This document shows positions 34,929-47,395 of a DNA stretch of 64,000 nucleotides, one piece after another. The stretch's first letter is position 1. Each line of letters begins with the position of its first letter. The DNA comes from Paracoccus sediminilitoris (GTDB lineage: Bacteria > Pseudomonadota > Alphaproteobacteria > Rhodobacterales > Rhodobacteraceae), in NCBI RefSeq assembly GCF_003259195.1, contig NZ_QJPK01000001.1:186001-250000 (forward strand), read 5' to 3'. A program made the translations under genes and the position numbers. The notes beneath the pieces are model-generated. The model was not told the origin of the DNA. It worked only from the letters and a program-made list of their open reading frames with translations, and ran no database searches.

Positions 34929-35479
34929 CATGCACCTCCGAAGGGGTTGGGGCCGACAAGGCCGTGGATCGCGCCAAGAACCAGCAGCACGATGACCGCG
35001 CCGGCAAGGGCCATCATCTCTTTCTTGACTGGGAAGGGTCCGGTGGGCCGCACCCAGTCCGAGGCGCGGTTGATGACCTGCATCTCGACGAAGGCCCAGA
35101 CCAGCAGCCCGCCGAACAGGATCAGCGACGGCGTGTCGCCATTGACCAGCAGATGCGCGACCGCCCACAGCGCAAAGCCCCACAGCATCGGGTGGCGGGT
35201 ATAAGCCGTCACGCGGGTCTTCATGCCGCTGGCTGCGAACAGATAGATCGAGACCAGCATCAGCAGGTTGTTGATGCCCGTCATGGGCGCGGTCCGGCCC
35301 CAGAAGAAGGCGCCATCCGCCATGCGATAGCCGACGATCATCAAGATCACTGAAAGCACCAGCAGCCCGGTGACCATGCCCCGGCCCTGGCTGCCCATCG
35401 CGGCGCGCTGCGCGGGGGCCATGCGTTTATAGAGGTGGGCGCCCCACCACAGGGCGACACCAAGGATCAGGATCAGCAT
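34928..35479 (-). CDS. NnrU family membrane protein
   Basis: The 183-residue protein has five or six predicted membrane helices. It starts LILILGVALWWGAHLYKRMAPAQRAAMG and contains SGMKTRVTAYTRHPMLWGFALWAVAHLLVNGD (about 84-115), the NnrU hallmark with the RHPML motif. NnrU was named from denitrification clusters, but homologues are widespread and related to methyltransferase-like membrane proteins. No nir/nor genes are nearby, so a role in nitrogen-oxide metabolism is not supported here. Confidence 0.8.
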   Translation of the reverse strand: MLILILGVALWWGAHLYKRMAPAQRAAMGSQGRGMVTGLLVLSVILMIVGYRMADGAFFWGRTAPMTGINNLLMLVSIYLFAASGMKTRVTAYTRHPMLWGFALWAVAHLLVNGDTPSLILFGGLLVWAFVEMQVINRASDWVRPTGPFPVKKEMMALAGAVIVLLVLGAIHGLVGPNPFGGA

Positions 35480-35521
35480 CTGGCTTCCTCTTGCTGGAAT
35501 GCGTTTGGCCGCACCTTGCGC

Positions 35522-36373
35522 CTATTGTGCCATGGCCGCAATCGCATCTGCCCGATCCAGCGTCGCGCGGGCGGCGGCGACATGCAGGTTCTCGACGATG
35601 CGGCCATCGACGACGGCCACGCCCTTGCCTTGGGCGGTGGCCTGATCGAAAGCCTCGATCTGGCGCCGGGCAAGGTCGATTTCCGCATCGGTCGGGGCAA
35701 AGGCGTCGTTCGCGATGGCCAGCTGGGCGGGATGGATCAGGGTCTTGCCGTCGAAGCCCATGTCGCGGCCCTGTTCGCATTCGGCGCGCAGCCCCTCCTC
35801 GTCCTTGAAGGCGTTGAAGACCCCGTCGACGATGGTGACGCCATGCGCGCGGGCGGCCAGCAGGCACATCCCCAGCCCCGCCATCATCGGCAGGCGGTCG
35901 GCGCGAAACCGGGTGCCCAGATCCTTGGCCAGATCGTTGGTCCCCATCACCATGCCCTTCAGACGCGGATGGGCGGCGATGGCGGCGGCGTTCAGCATGC
36001 CCAGGGGCGTTTCCATCATCGCCCAGAGGGCCGTGTCCGGGATCAGCTCGGCCACCGCATCCAGATCGGCGGGGCTGTCCACCTTGGGGATCAGCACGGC
36101 ATCGACCAGACCCGCCAGCGCGCCTGCACAGGCCAGCGCGTCATCCCTGCCCCATTCGGTCGCCAGCGCATTGATGCGCAAGATGCGCGCGCGCGGCCCG
36201 TAATCCTGTGCCAGCGCCTGCCCCAGCCCGTCGCGGGCCGCAGATTTCTGATCGGGGGCGACCGCATCCTCGAGGTCGAAGATGATGGCATCGGCGGGCA
36301 GGTCGCAGGCCTTGTCCATCGCGCGGGCATTGGCGGCAGGGATATAAAGAACGGAGCGATAGGGTCTGGCCAT
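35522..36373 (-). CDS. mcl2: HpcH/HpaI (CitE-like) lyase family protein, probable (3S)-malyl-CoA thioesterase Mcl2
   Basis: The 283-residue TIM-barrel enzyme has YRSVLYIPAANARAMDKA (about 5-22) and the magnesium motif ADAIIFDLEDAVAPDQKSAAR (about 28-48). The active-site Glu and CoA-binding segments appear in LWAMMETPLGMLNAAAI and GKTLIHPAQLAIAN. Compared with malyl/beta-methylmalyl-CoA lyase Mcl1 (about 320 aa) it is shorter and matches the Mcl2 thioesterase branch, which hydrolyses (3S)-malyl-CoA to malate and CoA. Its clustering with mch, mdh and suc genes fits feeding malate to the TCA cycle. Mcl1 activity cannot be excluded from sequence alone. Confidence 0.8.
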   Translation of the reverse strand: MARPYRSVLYIPAANARAMDKACDLPADAIIFDLEDAVAPDQKSAARDGLGQALAQDYGPRARILRINALATEWGRDDALACAGALAGLVDAVLIPKVDSPADLDAVAELIPDTALWAMMETPLGMLNAAAIAAHPRLKGMVMGTNDLAKDLGTRFRADRLPMMAGLGMCLLAARAHGVTIVDGVFNAFKDEEGLRAECEQGRDMGFDGKTLIHPAQLAIANDAFAPTDAEIDLARRQIEAFDQATAQGKGVAVVDGRIVENLHVAAARATLDRADAIAAMAQ

Positions 36374-36394
36374 GAGATCCTCAGGGTAAGAATG

Positions 36395-36416
36395 TTGCGC
36401 AATGCTGCAATGCAGC
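36395..36416. promoter_or_regulatory. TTGC/GCAA palindromes upstream of mcl2
   Basis: TTGCGCAA (36395-36402) is followed closely by GCTGCA-A-TGCAGC (36404-36416), 22-43 bp before the mcl2 start. A third partial copy (GCGCAAATGCGC-like) lies near 36431-36442. They could be an operator for an acetate- or propionate-responsive regulator. The gap to the TauE-family gene is only 81 bp. Confidence 0.3.
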
Positions 36417-36454
36417 GCCACAAATGGCAAGCGCAAATGCGCTGCATCGCGGCG

Positions 36455-37204
36455 TCACCCCGCCACTGCCTGCCAGACCAGCCGGACCGAGATCACCAGC
36501 AGCCCCCAGGTGATCAGCCGATAGAACAGCAGTGGCGGGATGATCCGCACCAGCCGCAGCCCGACCCAGACCGATGCCAGCGATACGGGCGTCAGGGCCG
36601 CCGCTGTCGCCAGATTGGCCGCCGACAGCTGGCCCAGGGCCGCATAGGGGATCAGCTTGACCCAGTTGCCGATGGCAAAGAACCAGGTCGTTGTCCCGGC
36701 ATAGATCAGCGGCGTCAGGCGCAGGGGTTGAGCATAGACCTGCCACAACGGCGCGCCCGAATGGCTGACGAAACTGGTATAACCGGCAAGCCCGCCCCAG
36801 AGGCTGCCCGCCGTCAGGGTTGGGCGGCGCGCAGCATCGTCAAGCGGCGGGCGGATCAGCGCGTTCAGCGCAAAGCCAAGGCCGATCAGCCCCACGATCA
36901 GCGTCACCCCCCAGACCGGCACGATAGACGCCGTGGCCCATCCGACCCCGATCCCCGCCAGGGCCCCCGGCAGCGCGCGCAGCAGCACGCCGCGGTCGAA
37001 ATCGCGCCGGAACGCCACCAGCCCGCCCAGATCCGAAATGACATAGACCGGCAGCAGCAGCCCCGCCGCCTGCACCGGTGACATGACCAGCGACATCAGC
37101 GGGACCGAGATGATTCCCACCATCGCCAGCCCACCCTTGGACAGGCCCACCGCGATCGCGGCCAGCACCGCCAACAGCCATCCCGTCACCGTCAGATCCA
37201 GCAT
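36455..37204 (-). CDS. TauE/SafE family sulfite/organosulfonate exporter-like permease
   Basis: The 249-residue membrane protein has about eight hydrophobic segments. The TauE/SafE repeats are recognisable as LSKGGLAMVGIISVPLMSLVM (about 21-41) with the conserved K-G-G, and GGLAGYTSFVSHSGAPLWQVY (about 133-153) with S-H-x-G-x-P in the second half. Family members export sulfite, sulfoacetate or similar small anions. Location beside carboxylate metabolism suggests an organic acid could be the substrate, but this is only inference. The start at 37204 has GGGGAGGGG about six bases upstream. Confidence 0.82.
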   Translation of the reverse strand: MLDLTVTGWLLAVLAAIAVGLSKGGLAMVGIISVPLMSLVMSPVQAAGLLLPVYVISDLGGLVAFRRDFDRGVLLRALPGALAGIGVGWATASIVPVWGVTLIVGLIGLGFALNALIRPPLDDAARRPTLTAGSLWGGLAGYTSFVSHSGAPLWQVYAQPLRLTPLIYAGTTTWFFAIGNWVKLIPYAALGQLSAANLATAAALTPVSLASVWVGLRLVRIIPPLLFYRLITWGLLVISVRLVWQAVAG

Positions 37205-37292
37205 CCGGCCCCTCCCCTTGCATGTCGTGCAAACCTTGCCTGCGCAGGGACGGAAGGCAAGTGTTAGCCCAATCAATGCCGCAGCGCAGCAG

Positions 37293-37318
37293 GTCACACT
37301 TGCGATTCATTGCGTGAC
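37293..37318 (+). promoter_or_regulatory. Degenerate relative of the sdh/suc operator upstream of mdh
   Basis: GTCAC (37293) and GTGAC (37314) form an inverted pair offset by 21 bp. TCACACTTGC (37294-37303) is identical to the right half of the first sdh palindrome plus its spacer (33602-33611). The second palindrome is not conserved. It lies 46-72 bp before mdh. This is weaker than the sdh and suc sites and may be coincidence. Confidence 0.3.
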
Positions 37319-37325
37319 GCCTTAA

Positions 37326-38327
<1,002 letters not shown>

Positions 38328-38416
38328 TCGGACTACCACTTGCAGCTGTCGGAGCGGCGCGCCATGCTTGGCGCGCCGTTCTGCATTCCGGCCCGACCGC
38401 ATCCAAGGGGTTCCCC

Positions 38417-39610
38417 ATGCGCCATCTGATCGCCGCCCTTGCCCTGACCGTCACCCCCGCCCTGTTGGCCGGCCCCACGCTGGCCGATGACACCGCCACC
38501 TCGGGGATGATCGCGGATCGCGGGCTGACGGCCACGGCGCAGGCGCTGGCGGACCAGCCCGCGTCGCCCGACCGGGACATGGCGCTGTCGGCGGTGACCT
38601 TCCTTGGCGCGGTCCAGTCGGCCTATCAGGCGCGCTGGCGCATCGGAGCGACGGAACCGCTGGTGCCGCTGCCACTGCTGGGGGCAACCTTGCCCGCCAA
38701 TTCCGACCCGCAGCCCATGTCCTCCGACTTCGTCAACGTGATGATGACCGACCTGTCGCAGGCCATGCAGGACAGCCGCGACCACCTGCCCAAGGAGGAA
38801 GCCGCGCTGGTTCTGGATCTGGACGATCTGTGGCTGGATGTGGACGGGGATGGCCAGCGTTCACCTGCCGAGGATCTGGGCCAGCTTGCCGGCCTGCCCC
38901 TGCCCGAGGGTCCGCGCGTGATCCGCTTTGACCGCGCCGACGCGGAATGGCTGCGGGCCTATACCCATCTGATCCAGGCCGTCACCAAGCTGGTCCTGGC
39001 CTTCGACCCCGAACCCGCACTGGCTGACAGGCTGGCCCTGCAGCAAAAGCTGGACGAACAGTTCGCGCAGCCGCCGGGGCAGATGGCCCGCGCGCCCAGC
39101 ATGCAAATGCAGGCACAGGCCTTCGGCCCGATCATCGACCGCATCGCCGTGGTCCTGCAGACCCTGCGACACCAGCCGACCCCGGCCCTGACCCGGGATG
39201 CCCGCAACCACCTGCGCCAGATGGTGGTGGCCAACCGCGAATTCTGGCGGCTGGTCGCGCTGGAGGGCGACAACGACCGCGAATGGATCCCGAATGACGG
39301 GCAGCAGGCCGCCCTGGGCTTTGATCTGCCGCAGGGCACCGGGCCGCAATGGATGGCGCTGCTGGACCAGATGGATCAGGCGCTGCAGGGCAAGATGCTG
39401 ATCCCGTTCTGGCGCTTTGCACCCGGCCACGGCATCGACCTGTCCAAATGGCTGCAGGACCCGCAGCCGGTCGAGATCGCGGATTGGGTGCAGGGCACCG
39501 CCGCCCTGCCCTATGCCAGGCCCGGATTGACGGTGGGGGGCGACAGCTGGGACGGCTTTGTCCAGATGTTCGGCGGGCGCGCAGGTCTTTACATGTTGCT
39601 GCTGAACTGA
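38417..39610 (+). CDS. Secreted protein of unknown family with an EF-hand-like loop
   Basis: The 397-residue exported protein has a signal peptide of about 22 residues (MRHLIAALALTVTPALLAG…ADD). A canonical calcium-loop pattern, DVDGDGQRSPAE (about 147-158), has D at 1, 3 and 5, G at 6, S at 9 and E at 12. The rest is helix-rich (for example QQAALGFDLPQGTGPQW and LDQMDQALQGKMLIPFWRF) with no motif I recognise. It sits between mdh and the suc operon, 89 bp after mdh. A hairpin (39641-39660) follows the gene. Function unknown; calcium-dependent structure is inferred only from the loop. Confidence 0.7.
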   Translation: MRHLIAALALTVTPALLAGPTLADDTATSGMIADRGLTATAQALADQPASPDRDMALSAVTFLGAVQSAYQARWRIGATEPLVPLPLLGATLPANSDPQPMSSDFVNVMMTDLSQAMQDSRDHLPKEEAALVLDLDDLWLDVDGDGQRSPAEDLGQLAGLPLPEGPRVIRFDRADAEWLRAYTHLIQAVTKLVLAFDPEPALADRLALQQKLDEQFAQPPGQMARAPSMQMQAQAFGPIIDRIAVVLQTLRHQPTPALTRDARNHLRQMVVANREFWRLVALEGDNDREWIPNDGQQAALGFDLPQGTGPQWMALLDQMDQALQGKMLIPFWRFAPGHGIDLSKWLQDPQPVEIADWVQGTAALPYARPGLTVGGDSWDGFVQMFGGRAGLYMLLLN

Positions 39611-39640
39611 ATCAGGACGTCACCATCCCGAATCGACCTG

Positions 39641-39660
39641 CTTGCGCTATCGGGCGCAGG
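39641..39660 (+). terminator. Hairpin after the EF-hand-loop gene
   Basis: CTTGCGC (39641-39647) pairs with GCGCAGG (39654-39660) with one wobble and a TATCGG loop. It ends 3 bp before the first suc palindrome, so it may separate the upstream gene from the suc promoter. Confidence 0.35.
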
Positions 39661-39663
39661 CTT

Positions 39664-39694
39664 TGTGATCACACGCGGAATTGCTGTGATCACA
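39664..39694 (+). promoter_or_regulatory. Paired TGTGATCACA palindromes upstream of sucC (candidate TCA operator)
   Basis: TGTGATCACA occurs at 39664-39673 and again at 39685-39694, exactly 21 bp apart, 111-141 bp before sucC. Both first copies (sdh and suc, plus strand) are preceded by TT and followed by C. The spacer read in the sucC direction (CGCGGAATTGC) resembles the sdh spacer read in the sdhC direction (CGGATTGCAAG). This conservation of motif, spacing and orientation across two divergent operons is unlikely by chance in GC-rich DNA. Confidence 0.65.
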
Positions 39695-39804
39695 TCAGGC
39701 AGGAACCCGCCTGTTTTCGGCATTTTATGGGAAAAGCGTTTTAGGGACGCCTTCGGATATGTCACAACACCGCCAAATCTGTCGAACCGAATGAGGGGGT
39801 CGAG

Positions 39805-40998
39805 ATGAACATCCACGAATACCAGGCCAAGGCGCTGCTGCGTCAATACGGCGCGCCCGTCAGCGAAGGTCGCATCGTGACCAAGGCCGACGAAGCCAAA
39901 TCCGCCGCAGGCGAGATGGACGGCCCGCTTTGGGTCGTGAAGGCGCAGATCCACGCAGGTGGCCGCGGCAAGGGTCACTTTGTCGAATCCGAAGCCGGTG
40001 AAAAGGGCGGCGTCCGCTTGGCCAAATCGGTCTCCGAGGCCGAGGAACTGACCCGCCAGATGCTGGGCCGCACGCTGGTCACGCACCAGACCGGACCCGC
40101 CGGCAAGCAGGTCAACCGCATCTATATCGAAGACGGTTCGGACATTGCCCGCGAACTGTACCTGGCCCTGCTGGTCGATCGCCAGACCAGCCGCGTGTCC
40201 TTCGTGGCCTCCACCGAGGGCGGCATGGACATCGAGGAAGTCGCCGCCAACACCCCCGAGAAGATCGTCAGCTTCAGCGTCGATCCCGCTTCGGGCCTGT
40301 CCGATTTCCACGGCCGCCGCGTGGCCTTTGCCCTGGGCCTTGAAGGCCAGCAGGTCAAGCAATGCGTGGCCCTGGTCAAGAACCTGTATCGCCTGTTCAT
40401 CGACAAGGACATGGAGATGCTGGAGATCAACCCGCTGATCGTGACGCCCGAAGGCAACATCAAGTGCCTGGACGCCAAGATGGGCTTCGACAACAACGCG
40501 CTCTATCGCCAGTCCGACATCATGGCGCTGCGCGACGAGACCGAGGAAGACGCCAAGGAACTGGCAGCCTCGAAGTTCGACCTGAATTACATCGCGCTGG
40601 ACGGCGAGATCGGCTGCATGGTGAACGGCGCAGGCCTGGCCATGGCCACCATGGACATCATCAAGCTGAAGGGCGCCGAGCCTGCCAACTTCCTTGATGT
40701 CGGCGGCGGCGCGACCAAGGAAAAGGTCACCGAGGCCTTCAAGATCATCACCAGCGACCAGAACGTCAAAGGCATCCTGGTCAACATCTTCGGCGGCATC
40801 ATGCGCTGCGACATCATCGCGGAAGGCATCATCGCCGCCGTGAAGGAAGTCGGCCTGCAGGTTCCGCTGGTCGTCCGTCTGGAAGGCACGAACGTCGAAC
40901 TGGGCAAAGAGATCATCGCGGGCAGCGGTCTGAACGTGATCGCGGCCGACGATCTGTCGGATGCGGCCGAAAAGATCGTGAAAGCGGTCAAGGGCTGA
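39805..40998 (+). CDS. sucC: Succinyl-CoA synthetase beta subunit (ADP-forming)
   Basis: The 397-residue ATP-grasp subunit has [22 protein letters not shown] at the start, [17 protein letters not shown] (about 49-65) for nucleotide binding and [13 protein letters not shown] (about 207-219) with metal ligands. [17 protein letters not shown] and [15 protein letters not shown] near the C terminus contact the phosphohistidine loop. With SucD it converts succinyl-CoA to succinate with ATP synthesis. It is the first gene of the suc operon, downstream of the paired palindromes. Confidence 0.97.
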   Translation: MNIHEYQAKALLRQYGAPVSEGRIVTKADEAKSAAGEMDGPLWVVKAQIHAGGRGKGHFVESEAGEKGGVRLAKSVSEAEELTRQMLGRTLVTHQTGPAGKQVNRIYIEDGSDIARELYLALLVDRQTSRVSFVASTEGGMDIEEVAANTPEKIVSFSVDPASGLSDFHGRRVAFALGLEGQQVKQCVALVKNLYRLFIDKDMEMLEINPLIVTPEGNIKCLDAKMGFDNNALYRQSDIMALRDETEEDAKELAASKFDLNYIALDGEIGCMVNGAGLAMATMDIIKLKGAEPANFLDVGGGATKEKVTEAFKIITSDQNVKGILVNIFGGIMRCDIIAEGIIAAVKEVGLQVPLVVRLEGTNVELGKEIIAGSGLNVIAADDLSDAAEKIVKAVKG

Positions 40999-41012
40999 GC
41001 CTGATCCTCTTG

Positions 41013-41034
41013 GCCGCGCCCATGACGGCGCGGC
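41013..41034 (+). terminator. Intercistronic hairpin sucC-sucD
   Basis: GCCGCGCC (41013-41020) pairs with GGCGCGGC (41027-41034) around CATGAC. It is in the 87-bp gap between sucC and sucD without a T-run, and more likely sets mRNA processing or partial attenuation than termination. Confidence 0.45.
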
Positions 41035-41085
41035 TTGCCGGAAACATCGGTGCGCCAAGCCGCACCCCTACGCAAGGAGGCCATG

Positions 41086-41970
<885 letters not shown>

Positions 41971-41981
41971 TGATTTGACTG

Positions 41982-42013
41982 TCCGCCCCCCGGACATGAG
42001 TATGGGGGGCGGA
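41982..42013 (+). terminator. Intercistronic hairpin sucD-lipoprotein gene
   Basis: TCCGCCCCCC (41982-41991) pairs with GGGGGGCGGA (42004-42013). A smaller alternative hairpin, GTCCG/CGGAC (41981-41995), competes with it. The two exclusive folds could act as a partial terminator or stabiliser. No T-run follows. Confidence 0.45.
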
Positions 42014-42033
42014 TGGCATGAAGGGGAAGGACC

Positions 42034-42429
42034 GTGACATTGACTGGACAGCGCGCCACCGAGCCGCAGCCGAACCCGGTGCAGATGGCATCGGGCCGCG
42101 GCGTTCCCATGTCGCTGATCGCGCTTCTGACCCTGGCGGCCTGCGGCGACCGCGTGACCCGGGACATCCTGCCCGGCGGCATTCCCGCCCGCACCAACCT
42201 GCACGAGGCAAGCGGCCTTCCGCCCGCCTCGGTCCGGACGGTGGCGCGCCGGGATTTCGGCTGGCGGGTAATCTATCAGCCCTCGGCCGCGCCTCCGAAT
42301 GCCGAAAGCCAGGCCGCTGTGGCATTGTGCGGATTGGAACGACGGGCGCCGCTGCGCATTGTCCAGCAGCCCCGCATCGATCCATTCGCCGACCCCGGTG
42401 CCCGCATCTTCGATATCCATTGTGCCTGA
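42034..42429 (+). CDS. Small lipoprotein between sucD and sucA
   Basis: This protein of at most 131 residues has lipobox L-A-A-C in MSLIALLTLAACGDRV (about 26-41). The GTG at 42034 has a strong AAGGGGAAGGA site; ATG at 42085 would give a more standard 20-residue signal peptide. The mature domain has RTNLHEASGLPPASVRTVARRDFGWRVIY and two further cysteines (VALCGLERR, DIHCA). The family is not recognised. It is positioned inside the suc operon, 54 bp before sucA. It may be group-specific. Confidence 0.6.
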   Translation: MTLTGQRATEPQPNPVQMASGRGVPMSLIALLTLAACGDRVTRDILPGGIPARTNLHEASGLPPASVRTVARRDFGWRVIYQPSAAPPNAESQAAVALCGLERRAPLRIVQQPRIDPFADPGARIFDIHCA

Positions 42430-42483
42430 CATCCGTGCCCGACACCGCCTTTTCCCTCTCCTTGCCCTGAACGGGGACCAGCC

Positions 42484-45450
42484 ATGACCGACCAGCCGAA
42501 AAACACCGATTTCCATGATTCCTCGTTTCTGCAGGGCCATAACGCGGCCTATGTGGAACATCTTTATGGCCAGTGGGCCCAGGATCCGGCTGCGGTCGAT
42601 CAGGCGTGGGACGAATTCTTCCGCGGCCTGGGTGACGCCGAGGCCGATGCCGTGCGCGAAGCCGAAGGCGCCAGCTGGAAGCGCGCCGACTGGCCGCCCC
42701 TGCCCCAGGATGACACCACCGCCGCGCTGACCGGCGAATGGCCCGGCGCGTCGAAAAGCGACGCCGATGCCGCCATCAAGAAGATCGCCGCCAAGGCCGA
42801 GGAAAAGGGCGTCAAGCTGACGACCGACCAGATGCGGCAGGCGGTGCTGGACAGCATCCGCGCGCTGATGCTGATCCGCGCCTTCCGCATCCGGGGCCAC
42901 CTGCATGCCAAACTGGACCCGCTTGGCCTGCGCGACGTGCCCGATCACGGTGAACTGAAGCCCTCGACCTATGGCTTTGGTCCCGACGACATGGATCGCC
43001 CGATCTTCATCGACAACGTGCTGGGCCTGGAGGTCGCGTCGATCCGCCAGATCGCGGACCTGATGACGCGCACCTATTGCGGTACCTTTGCGCTGCAATA
43101 CATGCACATCTCGAACCCCGAGGAAGCCGCCTGGCTGAAGGAGCGGATCGAAGGTTACGGCAAGGAGATCGCCTTTACCCGCGAAGGCCGCCGCGCCATC
43201 CTGAACAAGCTGGTCGAGGCCGAGGGCTTCGAGAAGTTCCTGCATGTGAAATACATGGGCACCAAGCGCTTCGGCCTCGACGGCGGTGAAGCCCTGATCC
43301 CGGCGATGGAGCAGATCATCAAGCGCGGCGGTGCCCTAGGCGTCAAGGACATCGTCGTCGGCATGCCGCACCGTGGCCGCCTGTCGGTGCTGGCGAACGT
43401 GCTGTCCAAGCCCTATCGCGCCATCTTCCACGAATTCCAGGGCGGAAGCTTCAAGCCCGAGGATGTGGACGGTTCGGGCGACGTGAAATATCACCTGGGC
43501 GCCAGCTCGGATCGTGAATTCGACGGCAACACCGTCCACCTGTCCCTGACCGCGAACCCCAGCCACCTCGAGGCCGTGAACCCGGTCGTGCTGGGCAAGG
43601 CACGCGCCAAGACCGACCAGATGGGCGACCGCAAGGCGCGCACCTCGGTCCTGCCGATTCTGCTGCATGGCGATGCGGCCTTTGCCGGTCAGGGCGTCGT
43701 GGCCGAATGCCTGCAGCTGTCGGGCATCCGTGGTCACCGCACCGGCGGCACCATGCATATCGTCGTCAACAACCAGATCGGCTTTACGACGGCGCCGCAT
43801 TTCAGCCGCACCTCGCCCTATCCGACCGACATCGCGCTGATGGTCGAGGCGCCGATCTTCCACGTGAACGGCGACGACCCCGAGGCCGTGGTCCACGCCG
43901 CCAAGGTCGCCACCGAATTCCGCCAGAAGTTCCGCAAGGACGTGGTTCTGGACATCTTCTGCTATCGCCGCTTCGGTCACAACGAAGGCGACGAACCGAT
44001 GTTCACCAACCCCGCGATGTATCACAGCATCAAGGGTCACAAGACCACGCTGCAGCTTTACACCGAACGCCTTGTCGCCGACGGCCTGATCCCCGAGGGC
44101 GAGATCGAGGACATGAAGAGCGCGTTCCAGGCGCATCTGAACGAAGAGTTTGAGATCGGCAAGAACTACAAGCCGAACAAGGCCGACTGGCTGGATGGAA
44201 AGTGGACAGGCCTGTCGCGCGAAGGTGCGGAATATGTCGCCGGTGAAACCGGCATCGCCCCCGAGGTGATGACCCGCGTCGGCGCCGCGCTGACCAAGGT
44301 TCCCGAAGGCATGAACCTGCACAAGACTGTTGGCCGCCTTCTGGAGGCCAAGAAGCAGATGCTGGAAACCGGCGAAGGCTTCGACTGGTCCACCGCCGAG
44401 GCCCTGGCCTTCGGATCGCTGGTGACCGAAGGCCACGGCGTCCGTCTGGCCGGTCAGGACAGCACCCGCGGCACGTTCAGCCACCGTCATTCGGCCTTCA
44501 TCGACCAGAAGACCGAACAGCGTTACTATCCGCTGAACAACATCACCGAAGATCAGGCCCGCTATGAGGTCATCGACAGCATGCTGTCGGAATATGCGGT
44601 GCTGGGCTTTGAATATGGCTATTCGCTGGCCGAACCGAACAGCCTGGTGATGTGGGAAGCGCAGTTCGGCGATTTCGCCAACGGTGCGCAGATCATGTTC
44701 GACCAGTTCATTTCGTCGGGCGAGAAGAAGTGGCTGCGCATGTCCGGTCTGGTCATGCTGCTGCCGCACGGCTTCGAAGGCCAGGGTCCGGAACACAGCT
44801 CGGCCCGTCTGGAACGCTTCCTGCAGGGCTGCGCCGAGGACAACTGGATCGTCGCGAACTGCACGACACCGGCGAACTATTTCCACATCCTGCGTCGCCA
44901 GATCCATCGCGGCTTCCGCAAGCCGCTGGTGCTGATGACGCCGAAATCGCTGCTGCGCCACCCGCTGGCCGTCAGCAAGGCCGAGGATTTCCAGACCGGA
45001 TCGACCTTCCACCGCGTTCTGTGGGACGATGCGCAGCGCGGCACATCGGCCACGGAACTGGCGCCCGACGACAAGATCAAGCGCGTCGTCGTCTGTTCGG
45101 GCAAGGTCTATTACGATCTGCTGAAGGCCCGCGACGAAGCTGGGATCAACGACGTCTACCTGCTGCGCCTGGAACAGTTCTATCCCTTCCCCGCGCAGGC
45201 GATGATCAAGGAACTGGGCCGCTTCAAGCAGGCCGAGGTCGTCTGGTGCCAGGAAGAGCCCAAGAACCAGGGCGGTTGGACCTTCGTTGAGCCTTACCTG
45301 GAATGGGTGCTGGAACGCCTTGGCGCGAAACATTCGCGCGCCCGCTATGCCGGTCGTAACGCCGCCGCCTCGGTCGCCACGGGCCTTGCCTCGCGCCACA
45401 AAGCTGAACAAGAGGCGCTGGTCGCCGACGCACTGAACCTTGAAGGATGA
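42484..45450 (+). CDS. sucA: 2-oxoglutarate dehydrogenase E1 component
   Basis: The 988-residue thiamin-diphosphate-dependent E1 decarboxylates 2-oxoglutarate. The N-terminal E2-binding segment is [21 protein letters not shown] (about 14-34). Substrate and TPP residues occur in [34 protein letters not shown] and [10 protein letters not shown]; the C-terminal pyrimidine-binding half includes SFSHRH-like [14 protein letters not shown] and [19 protein letters not shown]. Length is slightly above the E. coli enzyme (933) as usual in alphaproteobacteria. sucB follows after 4 bp. Confidence 0.97.
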   Translation: MTDQPKNTDFHDSSFLQGHNAAYVEHLYGQWAQDPAAVDQAWDEFFRGLGDAEADAVREAEGASWKRADWPPLPQDDTTAALTGEWPGASKSDADAAIKKIAAKAEEKGVKLTTDQMRQAVLDSIRALMLIRAFRIRGHLHAKLDPLGLRDVPDHGELKPSTYGFGPDDMDRPIFIDNVLGLEVASIRQIADLMTRTYCGTFALQYMHISNPEEAAWLKERIEGYGKEIAFTREGRRAILNKLVEAEGFEKFLHVKYMGTKRFGLDGGEALIPAMEQIIKRGGALGVKDIVVGMPHRGRLSVLANVLSKPYRAIFHEFQGGSFKPEDVDGSGDVKYHLGASSDREFDGNTVHLSLTANPSHLEAVNPVVLGKARAKTDQMGDRKARTSVLPILLHGDAAFAGQGVVAECLQLSGIRGHRTGGTMHIVVNNQIGFTTAPHFSRTSPYPTDIALMVEAPIFHVNGDDPEAVVHAAKVATEFRQKFRKDVVLDIFCYRRFGHNEGDEPMFTNPAMYHSIKGHKTTLQLYTERLVADGLIPEGEIEDMKSAFQAHLNEEFEIGKNYKPNKADWLDGKWTGLSREGAEYVAGETGIAPEVMTRVGAALTKVPEGMNLHKTVGRLLEAKKQMLETGEGFDWSTAEALAFGSLVTEGHGVRLAGQDSTRGTFSHRHSAFIDQKTEQRYYPLNNITEDQARYEVIDSMLSEYAVLGFEYGYSLAEPNSLVMWEAQFGDFANGAQIMFDQFISSGEKKWLRMSGLVMLLPHGFEGQGPEHSSARLERFLQGCAEDNWIVANCTTPANYFHILRRQIHRGFRKPLVLMTPKSLLRHPLAVSKAEDFQTGSTFHRVLWDDAQRGTSATELAPDDKIKRVVVCSGKVYYDLLKARDEAGINDVYLLRLEQFYPFPAQAMIKELGRFKQAEVVWCQEEPKNQGGWTFVEPYLEWVLERLGAKHSRARYAGRNAAASVATGLASRHKAEQEALVADALNLEG

Positions 45451-45454
45451 TCCG

Positions 45455-46975
<1,521 letters not shown>

Positions 46976-46984
46976 TCCGATCTT

Positions 46985-47012
46985 GCGGGGGCCGTGGCGA
47001 CATGGCCCCCGC
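46985..47012 (+). terminator. Hairpin after sucB
   Basis: GCGGGGGCC (46985-46993) pairs with GGCCCCCGC (47004-47012), a 9-bp all-GC stem starting 9 bases after the sucB stop. No T-run follows, so read-through to the downstream small genes and lpd is likely. Confidence 0.5.
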
Positions 47013-47140
47013 CTTCCATCTTGCCGGACAGAACGGCCATCGGCGGACCCCTGCCCCATGCATCAGCGTTTCCTCGATCCGCCCGTACCCATTTCCGCGC
47101 ATCGCGGCGGGATGCGCATCATCATACCGGAGCATGGATC

Positions 47141-47395
47141 ATGCAGCTGATCATTCGCTATACCCACCAGAACACCGCCAGCTTCCGCACCGCCTTCGAC
47201 GCCGATGCCGAGGATCGCGGCCGCAACGGCCTGTCGCTGCTGCAGCTGTGGCGCGAAGATGACGGGCATTCCTGGGCGCTGTTCCAGGTCGGCGACGTCA
47301 AGGCCGCCCGCGACTACCTGGGGGGTGCCGCAAAGGTCTTTGAAAGCCAGGCCGGCATCACCGCGACCGACGCCCATTTCCTGGAGACCGCGTGA
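47141..47395 (+). CDS. 84-residue protein of unknown function upstream of the MAPEG gene
   Basis: This soluble small protein starts MQLIIRYTHQNTASFRTAFDADAEDRGRNGLSLLQLWRE, with alternating strands and a DVKAARDYL helix, consistent with a compact ferredoxin-like or dimeric alpha/beta fold. No catalytic motif is visible and I do not recognise the family. The start is the first ATG of the conserved-looking frame; it follows GGAG by about 11 bases. The stop overlaps the MAPEG gene by 4 nt. The interval from sucB (about 160 bp) holds only the hairpin. Confidence 0.65.
   Translation: MQLIIRYTHQNTASFRTAFDADAEDRGRNGLSLLQLWREDDGHSWALFQVGDVKAARDYLGGAAKVFESQAGITATDAHFLETA

Noticed and set aside
35522..36373. 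Citrate lyase beta subunit (CitE)
   Set aside because: No citD/citF partners; the association with mch and TCA genes and the length fit Mcl2 better.
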